NCBI GenBank assembly: GCA_030068075.1
Contig: CM057829.1
Span: forward strand, 80,225,132 to 80,289,131
DNA: 64,000 bases
DNA from: Paguma larvata
Taxonomy: Eukaryota; Chordata; Mammalia; Carnivora; Viverridae
Direction of reading: 5' to 3'
The notes beneath the pieces are model-generated. The model searched no databases. It was not told the origin of the DNA and saw only the letters and a list, made by a program, of their open reading frames with translations. A program made the position numbers and the translations under genes. Each line of letters begins with the position of its first letter. Within the stretch, counting starts at the first letter, position 1. Positions 45,051-57,145 of this stretch are shown piece by piece.

Positions 45051-45429
45051 AAATCATGCTATAGAAATGTAAGGCTCATTCATCAGCCTGTTCTGGTTAC
45101 CTGGGAAAAAACAACCACAGTTCCTGCCCTTCCCGAGTCTACAGTCAACAGGTGCAGCAAGAGAGACAAATAAGCAATTACAGTATATTTTATTAACACT
45201 TGCACAGGGAAAAAGACAACACTATTCAAGTATGCAGCAGGACTACTGCATGTAGCCTCGGCGGGGTGATAGTTGGAGGAAGCTTCACCTAGGAGGAGTA
45301 TTGGAGCAGATGGAACGATGTGTGTAGAAGCAAGGAAAAGCATGAGGTTGGCTTGTTTGAACATGAAATAAAATTTAATATAGCTGGCACTTTGAACGTG
45401 GCCAGGAGAGTGGCGAAGGAGTGGGTACA
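45051..45429 (-). mobile_element. L2-like antisense fragment plus unassigned sequence
   Basis: The + strand 'acagttcctgcccttcccga' with 'agcaagagagacaaataagc' (45118-45180) is similar to L2-type text. The 115-codon minus frame at 45083-45430 lies over this repeat and has no domain, so it is rejected as a gene. Confidence 0.45.
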
Positions 45430-45870
45430 TGAGGTATATAGGGCAGACTACATAATTTGTGGGGTCTAGAACAATATTAAAACGTACACCTCTTTTCAGA
45501 TAGCAAGAACATGGCTTTTTTCTTTCTTTTGCATGCTCTGTCTTGACTTATTTTTTAATTTCTTTTTAATGTGCTCCCTCAGGCACAGAGATACTTGGAG
45601 GGTAAGTGCAGACTCTCCTAGTTCTCCTGTGTGCTATCCTGCAACTTGGCACTGATTGTTCAACTTCAACTCTCCCTGAGGGCTGGGGCCAGAGGGCAGC
45701 TGCAGGTGCCAGGTGGGGGACAGAGAGCACTCAGCTGAGGATCCCTCCTGGGAAGGTGAAGAGGCAGAGCGAGGTAGGAGGCCCCAGTACATGCTCCATT
45801 GTCTCATCAGCCTTCATTGATAAAATTCAAAGATAAAATTATTAAGAATTTCAAGACAGTGACATTCTGA
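45430..45870 (+). repeat. Unnamed mammalian repeat, related to 41480-41630
   Basis: 'aaattattaagaatttcaag' at about 45836-45856 matches 'aaattattaagaatttccag' at about 41528-41547, with similar surrounding content. A tiny splice-like unit (45583-45601, strong polypyrimidine-AG and GGTAAGTG) is inside it and is probably fortuitous. Confidence 0.4.
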
Positions 45871-46020
45871 GTATGGGAATCTGTGTGACTATATTATTGG
45901 TATGGGATTATTTTCTTATGTTCTAGGGATAAAGTGTAGATATAGAATAAATGTATATGATGCCAAATCAATGGATCATTTGGGTCATTTCAGAGTTTGT
46001 TTTTAAAAACTAGTTAAGAA

Positions 46021-46235
46021 GGGGCGCCTGGGTGGCCCAGTCGGTTAAGCCTCGGACCAGCTCAAGTCATGATCTTGCGGTTCGGTTAGTGAGTTCGAGC
46101 TAGGTGTCTGGCTCTGTGCTGACAGCTCAGGCCTGGAGCCTGCGATGGATTCTGTCTCCCTCTCTTTTTGCCCCTCCACTGCTCATGCTCTGTCTCTCTT
46201 TTAAAAATAAGTAAACATTAAAAAAATTTGTTTTA
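46021..46235 (+). mobile_element. CAN-SINE (SINEC)
   Basis: The head GGGGCGCCTGGGTGGCCCAG is close to the felid consensus, followed by 'agtcatgatcttgcggttcg', 'tgctgacagctcaggcctgg' and a short tail AAAATAAGTAAACATT. Flanks 'ttgtttttaaaaactagtt' and 'ttgttttaaaaataatt' look like a diverged target duplication. Confidence 0.95.
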
Positions 46236-46769
46236 AAAATAATTCAGAAAATTAAGCAGGAAATATGTGAGCAAATAAACAGGGAACAGATGTGCAAGGT
46301 TTTACAGAAGTTTAAATTGTTTCCTGTGAGTGGGGAGATCATTGTGTAATTAATATGTATACTTTAGCGTATCTAAACTTTATAATTGTTCTAAAATAAA
46401 CATTGATTTTATAACAAGAAAACATAAATAATAATAATTTTTATTATAAGAAACTCTGAATGGGTTTTTCTCGAGTACTGCTTAGAAAAAGAGAAGGTTC
46501 CAAAAGGTGTATGTTCATAGCAAAAATGGTTACGTTGAATCATTAGCCTGGTATTTCCAGAATAAACCCAACTTGGCAATAATTAAACAAAAAGATAACC
46601 TAAACTATTTGGATTTGTTTGCTAATTATTATTATTATTATTATTTTTACTTTTGTTTCTAGGTTTATAACTGAGATGAGAAAATTATAGACCACTATTT
46701 TGTATTGTAAAGATATTTTGAGAAAAGTGACATCAGCAAAATGACAAAATAGGAGTATTTTACCACTGT
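46236..46769. other. Noncoding sequence with (ATT)n
   Basis: A (TTA)n microsatellite of about 7 units lies at about 46624-46646. The rest is AT-rich unique sequence. Confidence 0.5.
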
Positions 46770-48224
46770 CCCCAAACAGAATTTACCCACTTTAGGAGGT
46801 GTATAGTTTGATGAGTTTTGACAAATACATACAGTCATGAATCTGTTACCAAATCAAATATAGCTTATTTCCGTTACCCCACAAAATTCCCTTCTGCCTC
46901 TTCGTGATCAATCTTCTATTCCATCCCCTAGCTTCCAGCAACAGCGGATCTGATTTCTGTCTCTATAGTTATTGATTGATAACTATCGATTTTAATTTAG
47001 TTGCACTGTGGCTAGAGACCACAGACTTTATTATTTGGTAAGATTTGCTTTTGGCACATTATGTGGTTAATTATCATAATATATCTTTAGTTTTGAATTA
47101 TTGTATGCAGAGTTCTATACATGTGAGTTAAACTAAGCTTGTTTATAGTTTTTTTCCAATCTTCTATGACCTTACTCATTTTCTGTCTGCTTTATCTATT
47201 TCTGAGAGAGGTGTATTAAAATTTTCCACTATTGTGGTCGATTGTCAATTTCTAATTGTAGTTTTGTTTAATTTTTCTTTTTGCCTCATACATGGTAAGA
47301 TCAGGTGCTTACAAATTTAGAATTGATAAATCTTTGTGAATCAAAACTTTTATTATTATATAGCAACTTTCTCTTATTCCTAAAATTCTTTTTTTTTTAA
47401 TTTTTTTTTCTGGTATTGATCTACATTTCTTCTGGCTGATATTTGAGTGATAAGTTCTTTTTTCTTGCCTTTTATTTTAAATATTTCTGAGTCCCTATGT
47501 TTTCTTGTGATTTTTGACCAAAGATTTAAGCTGTATTTATTTTTTAACACAAATAATTTCTGCCTATTAACTGAACAGGTTAGGCCATTTGCATTTATTA
47601 TTACTCATATTTTTAATTTGTTTCCTCTTTTTGCTTCATATTTTATTTTATCTTTTTCTGCCACTTTTGAATCCTTTGAGGTTTTTCATTTGTTTCGTTC
47701 TTTTATCCCCACTTTCTTTGGAAGTTATATACACTGTTTTGAGTGATTACTCATAAAGTTTTAATATGTCCACTTAATTTGCCGAAGTTTAAATATAATA
47801 TCTCTACTTCTTTCTTGAACATTAAATAACTTTAGAATTCTTTAAACATGCTCATACCCTTCCCATCTTCCATGTTGTTGTTATTCAGATTTTAGTCCTC
47901 ACTTGTGTTTATATACCCCAAATAAAGTGTTTTAAATAATCAGTTTAGATCTATCCATACACTTGCCAGATTCTTTATTCACTACTCCTGGCATCTCAGA
48001 CTTTCCTCCTGAGATCGTGTTTCTTCTTCCTAAAGTATCTCTAAAGTTTGTCTTTTATAAGTTCTTTTAATGGATACTCTGTTGCTAGTCAATTCTCCTA
48101 ATTTGCTTTTGTTCTTTGTAGCTACATACACAATTCTGGGCAGACAGTTATTTTCTCTGGATGCTTAATACTATTATGTCACTGTCTGAGTTTAGGCTGG
48201 ATGGATGATAATACATTTAAATTT
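46770..48224 (-). mobile_element. Ancient L1/HAL1-like element, antisense, 3' part
   Basis: The + strand has 'tagtttgatgagttttgaca', 'gtggctagagaccacagact' and 'ttatctatttctgagagagg' with 'tgtattaaaattttccacta', the antisense of old L1 ORF2 endonuclease-region text. It also has 'atatagcaactttctcttat' and 'cacaattctgggcagacagt'. The 99-codon plus frame at 47447-47746 is a chance frame over it. Confidence 0.75.
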
Positions 48225-48485
48225 TTGTGAGAAATTTATTTCTTATAGTTTTGGAGGCTGGGAGCCTCAGTGATTTTAAGGTAACAGTATGGTTGAGTTC
48301 TGGTGAGAATCCTTATCTGGCTTGCAGGCTGCTGTTTTATTGTATCCTCATATGATGGAAGGGGTGAGACCTAATGTCTCAATCATCTTTCAAAGGGCTC
48401 ACCTCCAAATACCATCATATTGGAGGTTAGGATTTCAACATACGATGTGGGAGCACAAACATTCAGTCCGTAAGAGTCACTATTT
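48225..48485 (-). mobile_element. MaLR (MLT1-like) LTR fragment, antisense
   Basis: The + strand text 'tttcttatagttttggaggc', 'caaagggctcacctccaaat', 'accatcatattggaggttag' and 'gatttcaacatacgatgtgg' is the antisense of a MaLR LTR. It interrupts the old L1, whose text resumes at about 48490. Confidence 0.75.
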
Positions 48486-48790
48486 TGTTTTCCATTGTTG
48501 CCATTAATTCTTAGGATTCGTTTATCTTCAAATTCAGTTTTGGAGAATCTCAGTCATGGTTTCCACAAATATTCCCTCTCTTTCATTCTCATTATTTTCT
48601 TCTAGAAATCCAACTTGACATATGTTGGAGATTCTCATTCTATCCAACATGTCTCTTAATTTCTCTTTTCTAATTTCTATTTCTTTGTGTTGCATTTGGA
48701 GCAATTTCTTTAACTTTATCTTTCAGATAATGTCTACTTTTTCAGTAGGAGTATAGTTTTTCAAGGATCCAGGCCTTATGAAGGAGTCTT
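48486..48790 (-). mobile_element. Ancient L1/HAL1-like element, antisense, 5' part
   Basis: The + strand text 'tcaaattcagttttggagaa', 'ccaacttgacatatgttgga', 'ttaatttctcttttctaatt' and 'tcttcaactttatctttcag'-like runs are the antisense of an ORF1-bearing ancient L1 or HAL1. It is probably the same element as 46770-48224. Confidence 0.65.
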
Positions 48791-49716
48791 ACTATTCAGT
48801 TAAGTACCGAATAGTACTAGTGCTATTAGGACTAGTTTGTGCTTAGGTCCTATTTCCCTAGAGGTTGTTGTTAAAAGCAAATCTAAACCTGAAACTAGGT
48901 CATGAATAAGACCAAATGCCCAAGGAAGCCAAATCTCACCTGACATTACTAGACTAGTTTTCAGTTATCTTATCTTTTTTTCACCAGTCCCTGGGTGTTT
49001 CCTTTATATTTTATGATCTCAGCTATACATTTCAAAGGACGTTCATTATATTTTATCCAGTATTTATAGATGTTTCATTTATAAAGGAATTTTTAGTATA
49101 TTTATCTGCCATATTGCTAGAATAGGAAGTCCAGAGTTCATTCTTTGCCTGAATTTCTTTTAAATTTGGTCAGATTTTAATAAGTATGTACCTTAGCTTT
49201 CCTTATCTTTGTGCTTTGCAAGAATACAAAGCATTCCACAATCCTGCCTCTTGTATTCACTATTCTACTCATTTATCTACGAGATCTTTTTGATCTATAT
49301 CCTTTCTTAGTTTCTTAATTTAAATTTCTAATGGCACTTTCTACTAACTAGCTCAATGTGGGGACACAGGCATTCTTAGATGCCACATAGCTGAAGGCAG
49401 AGTCAGGTGAATGAATGCACTGATCATTAATCGCCCCACCTAAGGGGTTATTTTTACTAATATTGAGATTGGCATGAGAAGTGGGAAAGTTATGATGTCT
49501 GTAAATGTTCCCTTAAATGGCAAAGCCTTTAAGTATAAAAGGACCATGTACAATGCAAAATTAAGCAATATGGAACTGACAATTCCCCACCTTGCTTGGA
49601 AAATGTCACTGGTAGCTATGCACCATTTTTGGGGATGTGGAGGGGTCTTGGGAAACATTGAGGAGACACCATGCATCTACTACTGCTCTGTGTAACCCCT
49701 TATTTCAGGTGAGTTT
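48791..49716. other. Noncoding sequence without recognised features
   Basis: No gene was found. Opposed frames at 49440-49695 are short and lack motifs. Confidence 0.4.
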
Positions 49717-49727
49717 CTATATCTCTG

Positions 49728-49761
49728 TTTAAAATTTTTTTTCAAGTGTATATATATACAT

Positions 49762-49815
<54 letters not shown>

Positions 49816-50005
49816 TTTGAAAGAGAGAGAAAGAGAGAGAGAGAGAGAGGATGGGGCAGAGAGAGAGGGAGAAAGAGAATCCCAAGCCGACTCCACTCTG
49901 GCAGAACAGAGCCCAATGTGGGGCTTGAACTCACAAACCATGAAATCATGACCTGAGCTGAAACCAAGAGTTGGATGCTTAACCGAGTGAGCCACCCAGG
50001 TGCCC
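49728..50005 (-). mobile_element. CAN-SINE (SINEC), antisense, with expanded microsatellite
   Basis: The tail side carries a (TA/CA)n-(GA)n compound array at about 49747-49850, followed by 'gggcttgaactcacaaacca' and 'gagtgagccacccaggtgcc'. Target duplications CTATATCTCTG (49717-49727) and CTATATCCTCTG (50006-50017) differ by one base. The overlapping 88- and 95-codon minus frames are repeat-derived. Confidence 0.96.
49747..49850 (+). repeat. Compound (TA/CA)n(GA)n microsatellite
   Basis: About 45 bp of alternating TA with CA interruptions runs directly into about 55 bp of GA repeats with short AAA interruptions, inside the CAN-SINE. Confidence 0.97.
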
Positions 50006-50017
50006 CTATATCCTCTG

Positions 50018-50328
50018 CTCCTTTAAGTCTTTGTGGTTCTTTGTCACAAAGCCAAGCTTAGCTCAGATGATACAATATAATAGGCTTTCTTTCCAAATAT
50101 CCTGTCCATTTACAGTATGGATATATAATTATGATATTATTATAAGACTTTATGTAAGACTTTAGATAAGAGTTCAACCAGATGGTAAGCTCTTTAATGA
50201 CAACATTCTTGTATCTTTCATAGGTTGTATCCCATTGCTATGGCTGGTGCTTCATATGCACTTGTGTAAATGAATGAAAATGCACATTTCTCAGTACATT
50301 TTGGGTGGTCTGTCATGGAAATTCATAT
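50018..50328 (+). other. L2 3' end (50190-50280) in unique sequence
   Basis: 'ggtaagctctttaatgacaa' and 'gcacttgtgtaaatgaatga' are an L2 terminus. The rest is unassigned. Confidence 0.55.
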
Positions 50329-50339
50329 CCAGAGACTTT

Positions 50340-50556
50340 AAAAAAAATTTTTTTAATGTTTATTTATTTTTGAGACAGAGAGAGACAGAGCATGAGTGGG
50401 GGAGGGGCAGAGAGAGAGGGAGACACAGAATGTGAAGCAGGCTCCAGGCTCTGAGCTGTCAGCAGAGAGCCCCATGCGGGGCTCGAACTCACAGACTGCG
50501 AGATCATGACCTGAGCCGAAGTCGGACGCTCAACCGACTGAGCCATCCAGGCGCCC
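50340..50556 (-). mobile_element. CAN-SINE (SINEC_Fc type), antisense, near consensus
   Basis: This copy is the closest to the felid SINE consensus: 'atgtttatttatttttgaga', 'agcaggctccaggctctgag', 'ggggctcgaactcacagact', 'gcgagatcatgacctgagcc' and 'gaagtcggacgctcaaccga'. It has a perfect 11-bp target duplication CCAGAGACTTT at 50329-50339 and 50557-50567, and several intact CpGs. It looks like one of the youngest insertions in the window. Confidence 0.97.
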
Positions 50557-50567
50557 CCAGAGACTTT

Positions 50568-51414
50568 TGAAAGTGAATTTTATATCCATAAATGAAATTG
50601 TCTTAGCCCTAGTGGCCTATCATTCCAAAGAGTTTTAGTACTTAGTGACCATTTAATGTATGGATTATTGACCTATTCACTCATATCGCAGATGCTTTAA
50701 GCTGTCCAAGTCTGCCAGCAGAAATCTACCACAGGCTTCAAGATAAATGACTTAATCGTCTTTAATAGTTGCTGTTATGGATGGCTGTGCCCTTAATTGA
50801 TAGTTTAGCAGATTAACAGCTCACTGGATAGATTATGTCTCTCTGCTATACGTTTTAGAGAATGAATGTATCTCTAATGGTTCCAGTCAAATCAAATACT
50901 TGCTGAATTTCCACTATGGGCAAAACACTGTCTGGGTACTAGAGTGGGGGTGAGGTGGGGAGGGGGGTGGGAATCAACTTTCAAAACACGACAACAACAA
51001 AATGAATGCAGTAAAAATGTCAAAATCAAATGATAGGCATCTATATGAATGCTTTCTATGAAGATTCACCAATTTTATATCAATGGAACACTAATAAGAA
51101 ATAATATCAGTCATTATTCTTAAGACTCTCTAAAACTGATATTTGTTGAGTGTTTGCATAGGCACATTTAATTGTGCTAAAAGAGTGTTACTGAATATTA
51201 TTGTTTATAAAACATGAAATTAACAAAAACATTAACAGCATTTGAGTAATTAAGAGATGTGTTAGCAGCAGCACTAGCAGCCTCAGTAATCATGGCCATG
51301 GTTAAAAAAAAAACGCGTCAAATACCATGCTATATGTGTTTTCTTTCTTGTTAGTAATGTCAAGTCAGAAAAGATTTGCTGCAAATGAGAAGAAGGGGAC
51401 TCCTCTACTTGTGA
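50568..51414. other. Noncoding sequence without recognised features
   Basis: A G-rich run lies at 50943-50968. No gene was found. Confidence 0.4.
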
Positions 51415-51615
51415 GACTGTGTGTAATGGTTAAGAATATGGGCATTGTTAACAAACAGACCTGATTTTGAATCTCTTAGTTTTTGATTACACTGAACCTC
51501 TGTAGTTTCATCAGTTAAGAAATGAGTGTCATACCTACTTTTATGTGTGGTTACTTTGCCAGTAGTTTTAAGTACCTGGCACGTAGCTTGTACACTACAA
51601 ATATAGTAATAGTTC
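51415..51615 (+). mobile_element. MIR SINE
   Basis: The element has 'gtgtgtaatggttaagaata', 'tgggcattgttaacaaacag', 'ctctgtagtttcatcagtta' and 'aagtacctggcacgtagctt', in MIR order. The two opposed 66-codon frames over it are chance. Confidence 0.8.
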
Positions 51616-53689
51616 TTATTCTAGTTATTTTATTTGTCCCAAATTCATGGATCCGCCATGATTGTAAAAATCCAGCAAAGCCTTTTACTATTAGGGAGCA
51701 AGTGTTTGGAAAGTCAACGTGAACTTTGATGATGAAGTGGACATGGGACACAGCTGGGAAGTTGGACTGGGAAAAGATAGGCTGTTTGCAGGATAAGCTG
51801 GTGAAAACAGGAGGTAGAAACCTGGTTGCAGAAACTCAGTGTTGGTAATTGTGGAAAGGGAGAATGATCGCTGTGTATTCTCCTGATTAGCCCTTGAAGA
51901 CTGTTGTTATATATCTGGTTTAAAAGAGAGAAACATTACTAGAGAGCATACTAGGGTTTGCTCTTTTTAGCCTGTCTTATAGAAACAATTACAATTGCAC
52001 TTTAATACCTGAAAACTATTTCAGGGCAGAAAGGGTGATGCTTGCACTGAGAAGGATAATAGATGTGAAGTTTCTCTGAAAAAAATGAAGAAATACTATG
52101 CATGTTTATAATATGATTATTGTCCTTCCTTGCCCCTCGGTGCATATTTTTGACCTAATCAAGACTTGGTTTTCTTGACTCTTTGGCTTTCCTCAACATT
52201 GCTGCAATTTGCTGGAAGGTCTCGGAGGTCACAGAAATTCATCCAGTGGAGAAAGCCAAGTGAAGAAAGTCTTTATTTCCTCATTAATGCATTTTTAACT
52301 ACATAAAATGGAAACGCTTGATAAATACCAATAAATCTTGGAGAAAGGGTTGGCAGAGTGATAAAAACAAGTTTTCCTCCTGCCCATTAAATGTGCCTTT
52401 TGGATACAACAGAGGAACCCACTCACGGGCTGTCGGCTCCAGCACCTCTCACCCAAAGCAGGGGCTGCGCAGCCCGTGTTGGCTCTAAGATTTCAAGTCC
52501 AGAGTCAGCTTACATTTCCCATTAGGCAGGGTAGTCTTGTGATTCATTGCCAGTAGCCTGCCCCTGGAGGGATGGTTAATGAGGTTTGAAGTTTCATTTA
52601 AATTTTCTTTTCAAAATCCTTTTCTTTCCACAAAGATGAAAGTCAAGAGTTTCCAGATAAGCTTAGCTGGAATGCATTCCCCTTCTCTGAAGTTTAAGAA
52701 TGGTGAAAAAATTGTGGGTAGAAATGCAGGGACCTTGTCTGATTTAACTGGGTGGGACTGCCCCAGCTTTACCTGCTGAGAGGTTTCTTGGGCAGGTACC
52801 AATTTGCCTCAGGCATTTAGAGGGCTTATTTCTTCAGGTGGGCTGGCCCATTAGCTCCTCAGGGCACAAGCCTGCTTTCCATTACTGCTGATGTGAAGGG
52901 CGTGCTCACTGAATCATGAGTGCACAGACATGAGTGTGAAGAGCTAGGCTGGTGCTGTCGAAAGGAGTCAGCAGGGCAGGAGGAGGCTCTTGAAATGGTG
53001 GCAGACATGCTTGCCAGTAAGCTCGCACTTCCTGAGGTTTCTATTCCTGTCTTTAGAGGTGGAATTGGGAGACTACTAGGATTAAAGAAAGCCAAATGTA
53101 GAGCGTGAAAGTTTTAGTTGGCCCACAGGTATCAGCAGGGTAAGGAGACAGATTTTCAAACTGCCAGAAAAAACAGGACACAAACAAGAACAATGAAGAT
53201 ACTATGGAACGGCTAGTCTCGGCCAAGCGAAGAAGCAAGAAAGGACGCACTGTGAGCACAGGTATGGCTTGCTGCAGCAGAAAGCTACTGACCTTCCTGA
53301 CGCTGTGGCGACTCCTCACCCGCCCTGGAGAGCATGGCAATTCCAAGTCCATTGCTAAGTAGTAATTTGTCACAGTTGGAGGCTCTCATAAAAGCTGTTT
53401 ATATATATAGATGCCGTTCTTTTGAAAAAGTTAGAAAGGTTGAAGTGGGATAAGTAGGAAGGATCTGTAGCCAAATTTTAGGTTGTTATGACTTGGGTTT
53501 CATTACAGCTTACCTGGTAACCTTGATGCTATTTCCCAGGGACTTTTGTGTCAGCCTTCATTTCACTGGGTCAATTAGAATTTCAAACAAATAGATGAAG
53601 CTAGTTGACTCCGTATCAGGAAAGCAGTCTTCAGGCTATAAGAATAATTATGGCCAGCGTCATCCTGTCATGTCAACCACTAAACTCTA
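51616..53689. other. Repeat-poor noncoding sequence
   Basis: No confident repeat was recognised in 2 kb. A CpG-containing patch lies at 52420-52475 ('acgggctgtcggctcc'), and a G+C-richer patch at 52900-53340 contains opposed frames (62 codons +, 106 and 78 codons -) without known motifs. It is a reasonable place to look for conserved noncoding elements. Confidence 0.4.
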
Positions 53690-53850
53690 GGTGTGTGTTT
53701 TCAAAGTGTGGGCCTGGCTATCTACCTCAGAATCACATGGTGTGTTTGCAAAAATGCCCCACCCCAGATCTGCCGCAATAGAATTTTTGATGTATACACA
53801 TGCACGCACACTCAGGGGACCCCTGTAAATCTAATGTTTGAGAACCACTG
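53690..53850 (+). mobile_element. MER5-type hAT DNA transposon relic
   Basis: The relic has the left end 'ttttcaaagtgtgggcctgg', the middle 'ctcagaatcacatgg' and 'ccaccccagatctgccgcaa', and the right end GTTTGAGAACCACTG. These are the hallmarks of MER5A/B. Confidence 0.8.
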
Positions 53851-56800
53851 CTTTTTTGGATATTTATTAGCTTTAAAATATAGGTGGGCGATATTTTTAT
53901 AGGCAGTTTTTCTTCCATATCTACCTTTATGTCCGTTAAGGTGAAGTGCATACACATGGTAGCAATGATCCTTAATTCACATGGCCTCTGTAGAGGTTCA
54001 AACTAGAGGGCTTGTGCTTTCCCAGAAATCCAGATTGCAATAGCAACATTTCCGTACTTAAAAAAAATAATAATGTATTTCCAAATACTAGGCCTATCAA
54101 ATACATATCAGGAGACTAAATAATCACCTTGACCAATTCTTAAAAAAGAAGTGCCTTTTTCACCCGTACTTATTTTTATAGTTTAATGCAACCATACTCT
54201 TCCATTTAGATTGACTTTTAAAAACTCGAATGGTCTTTCAATCTTTTTGGAACTGCATTGTAGAGGCATGCCATCATAACACATAACGTGTAAAGCATGT
54301 ACCACCAGAGTGCTCGTCATGCAATGATGCTCAGAAAATGAGTCTGGTGTTTTGTTCCTTCCTCCCCTTCTCCTTCTTTCCCCTCTAGATGGCTCCCGAA
54401 ATTCATATCGACTTTGTGGTAACCATCTTTCTGATTCATCATTTCTGCTTTAAGCCACAGGCAGTCTATTCATCCTATTTATAACACTGAAGGTAATTAC
54501 AGGTACCATTTGGTTCTTAATTAAAAGCATCTTCTTTGCCTGAGTTAGTCCTTCATGTAAACTTGGAGGTGTATGCTTCCTACTGAATCCCTGCTCTCAA
54601 GATGGCCAATGGAGAGAGAGAAGATAAATGTCGAGAATCCCTTATGGAAAGTGTACAAATTCCACTTCCATTTTGTCCCAAGTGGGAAAAAAACTAATAT
54701 CCATGTTTTCTTTTTGAGAAAATAAATAAAGCTGTATCCTCCTATCAGTGTGATTGCAGAGTAAGGCAACAAAACAAAGTTTTGAAACAAAAACTTTTAA
54801 CTAGACTAAAGCCACCTTCGTTTATCTCTTGTGCTGACATTATCACCACCCTTGGACCAGTTACGCAGAATCTTCCAATTGAGCAGCACCTATTACAAGG
54901 TTTGAGAGAGAGTGTTAACATATCCCCCTTTACTTTCATGTATATACTCATATGTAATCACACAAGAGCTCCGCAAGCAGCACAGAGAGGCCGTTTTTCT
55001 TTGCTGGGACAATTTCTGCTTAGTTTGCCAAAGATATTACATTTCATTCTCTTCACAGTTATTATACAAATACTCGTGAAAGTTACCATTTATTTTTAGG
55101 GATCATTTGGAAGTGTTCCTGGATTATAATTTTAAATCCAGAATATAGGTCATTGGCAGAATGCAAATATATTTATATCTACATCTATATTTATATTGTA
55201 AACAAGTTTAACCCCATTCCTGGTGCTCCTTTAAAACTGTCTTAATTTTCTAGAGCTGAGTTACCCAGATTACAGATCTTGAAGCACATCTGTCTCTTTC
55301 ACATGCTGCCTTTGCTCTTCATGATCTCTAATTTATGTATTGGGAAATCTTATTAAACCAGAATTGACAAGGCAAACAACTGTAATTTGCTTTTTCTGTT
55401 GGTTACAAATGTGGCTTCTGGGTTATCTGAGTACTAATAGTTTCTTTTCTTCAGTTTGAGTTGTACTGGGATTTGAAATAAAAAAAGTCAATTTAATTTC
55501 CAGTACCATTTGTTTTGAGGGGGAAAAAAAGAAAGGGAAGTTGGGAATCTCTGAAGTCTTTACATTCTATATGAATTTGAATTAATAGTTTGTGAGGAGT
55601 AGGGCTTTTAAAATTCATTTAGAAACAAAGTAAAATTAATGAAGAAATTAAAGAAATGCAGTGGAAGACAGAGCAGTGGGAGAATTGTTATTTTGATGCT
55701 AATTTCTTACTGAGCTAATCTTGGGGTTCTGGATTTTTACTAGAAGCCAGCTGGTATATGATTTCCAATTTAAGCCACTTACAAAGCTCATAAGTTGGAT
55801 GTGGAGCTAGAGAGGTTGATGTTCAGAGAATATGGCTAAATAGCAGGGGTTCTCTGAATTTCATATGCTTTAGGATGGTTACTGATCTTGAGGTCAGTTA
55901 TGAGTAGGTGGAAATTTGGGATGTCAATACCTTCTGGGAGGACTAAGTCTCTAATACTTATGCTTGATGGGAGCTGCTTAACAAGTCAACACTTGAGTGA
56001 TGTCAGCCTCAGGGAGTGGTAGTCTTGGTCTGGGGGCAGAGGGAGTGAATTAAGGGAAGACACGTGGATCAGAAGAGGAAGGAAGGAGAGGAAGAAGGAG
56101 GATACAAATACTATTTGAATAGAAAGTTTAAAAGTAATGAGTATGTACTTGAGTAACTTGAGAAATATTAACAAGTACAGAAGTCTATAATAAGTACTTT
56201 ACGCTAATAAATTTGATTGTTTATTACTCCTTTTATCAGGATACTTCTATTGACAATCATGAGAGAATGTCCTTGTAATAATCTTGAATCTTCAAAAGAT
56301 ATTCAAAATATATTCAAAATCTTCTTGGCTTCTGCCCAATCCATTGTTTCTATTGTTTCTCCCTTGACTCTTTGTCTAACCTCCACTTCATTTTGTTGTT
56401 GCTGTTGTTGTTGTTGTTAACCAAATTCTGAAAACCATAAAGTGACCACATCATTTAAGCTCATTTTTATTTCCCCACTGCTTGGTTCAGTGTCAGCATA
56501 AAGTTGATTAGTTAGTTGTTGAAATTGTTGAAACATTTTGTTTTCAAAGATAAAATAGAAAGGCTTATTTGAGTATCACCCATCTTAGTATACACAGCTG
56601 AAATGTCTTGACCTTTCTCAGTGAGAACTTTGGAGTACATAGGTCTGCATATATGGTACTCTATACATGCCTTTCTCTCTCTAATGGGGGACTATCTCCC
56701 CCGATTACTCCATATCTCTTTAATCTCAGCCTGGTCAGTGCAGTACAGTGAATGGTAGTGAGTGGGAGATTAAATAAAGAATGGAGAAAACATGAAGAGC

Positions 56801-57145
56801 CCATAGATCATTTCATTTGGTCCTTCAAGTGTTCTCTCTTTATTGTGGATACTGAGGGATGCTTATACTCAAGGGTCCTGCTAGTAGACGCCTGTGGTTC
56901 AAGAGTTCTTCTGCATTTTATGTAAATTTAATCCAGATGGTAAAACCATTCTCTAGAGTTTAATGGTGCTGGGCTTATTGCATCTAACCCGGAGATGACT
57001 ATTCATATGGTAATAGATAACTTTGCTAGAGAGGAGAGCTGGGAGTTGAATCCAGAGTACATTGCTTCTGTTCCAGGCCAAACTGTTTTCCTAAAGTAGG
57101 AGAAATGTTGTATTGGGGATAAAGTGTCCTCTTAAGTGTTCTCAC
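53851..57145. other. Noncoding sequence, largely repeat-poor
   Basis: No gene was recognised. A (GTT)n run lies at 56395-56419. Plus and minus frames near 54545-55099 overlap each other and lack motifs. Most sequence looks unique and may be old. Confidence 0.4.
56395..56419 (+). repeat. (GTT)n microsatellite
   Basis: About eight GTT units, one interrupted by GCT. Confidence 0.95.

Noticed and set aside
45083..45430. 115-codon minus-strand frame
   Set aside because: It overlaps L2-like sequence and shows no protein family signature.
45583..45601. 19-nt microexon between a strong CCCTCAG acceptor and GGTAAGTG donor
   Set aside because: It lies inside a dispersed repeat-like block, is too short to judge coding, and the neighbouring 76-codon frame has no motif.
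47447..47746. 99-codon Phe-rich plus-strand frame
   Set aside because: It is an antisense reading of an ancient AT-rich L1, and the Phe/Leu richness reflects T-rich composition.
49680..49995. Minus frames of 88 and 95 codons rich in Ser/Leu and Tyr/Ile
   Set aside because: They are translations of the CAN-SINE microsatellite.
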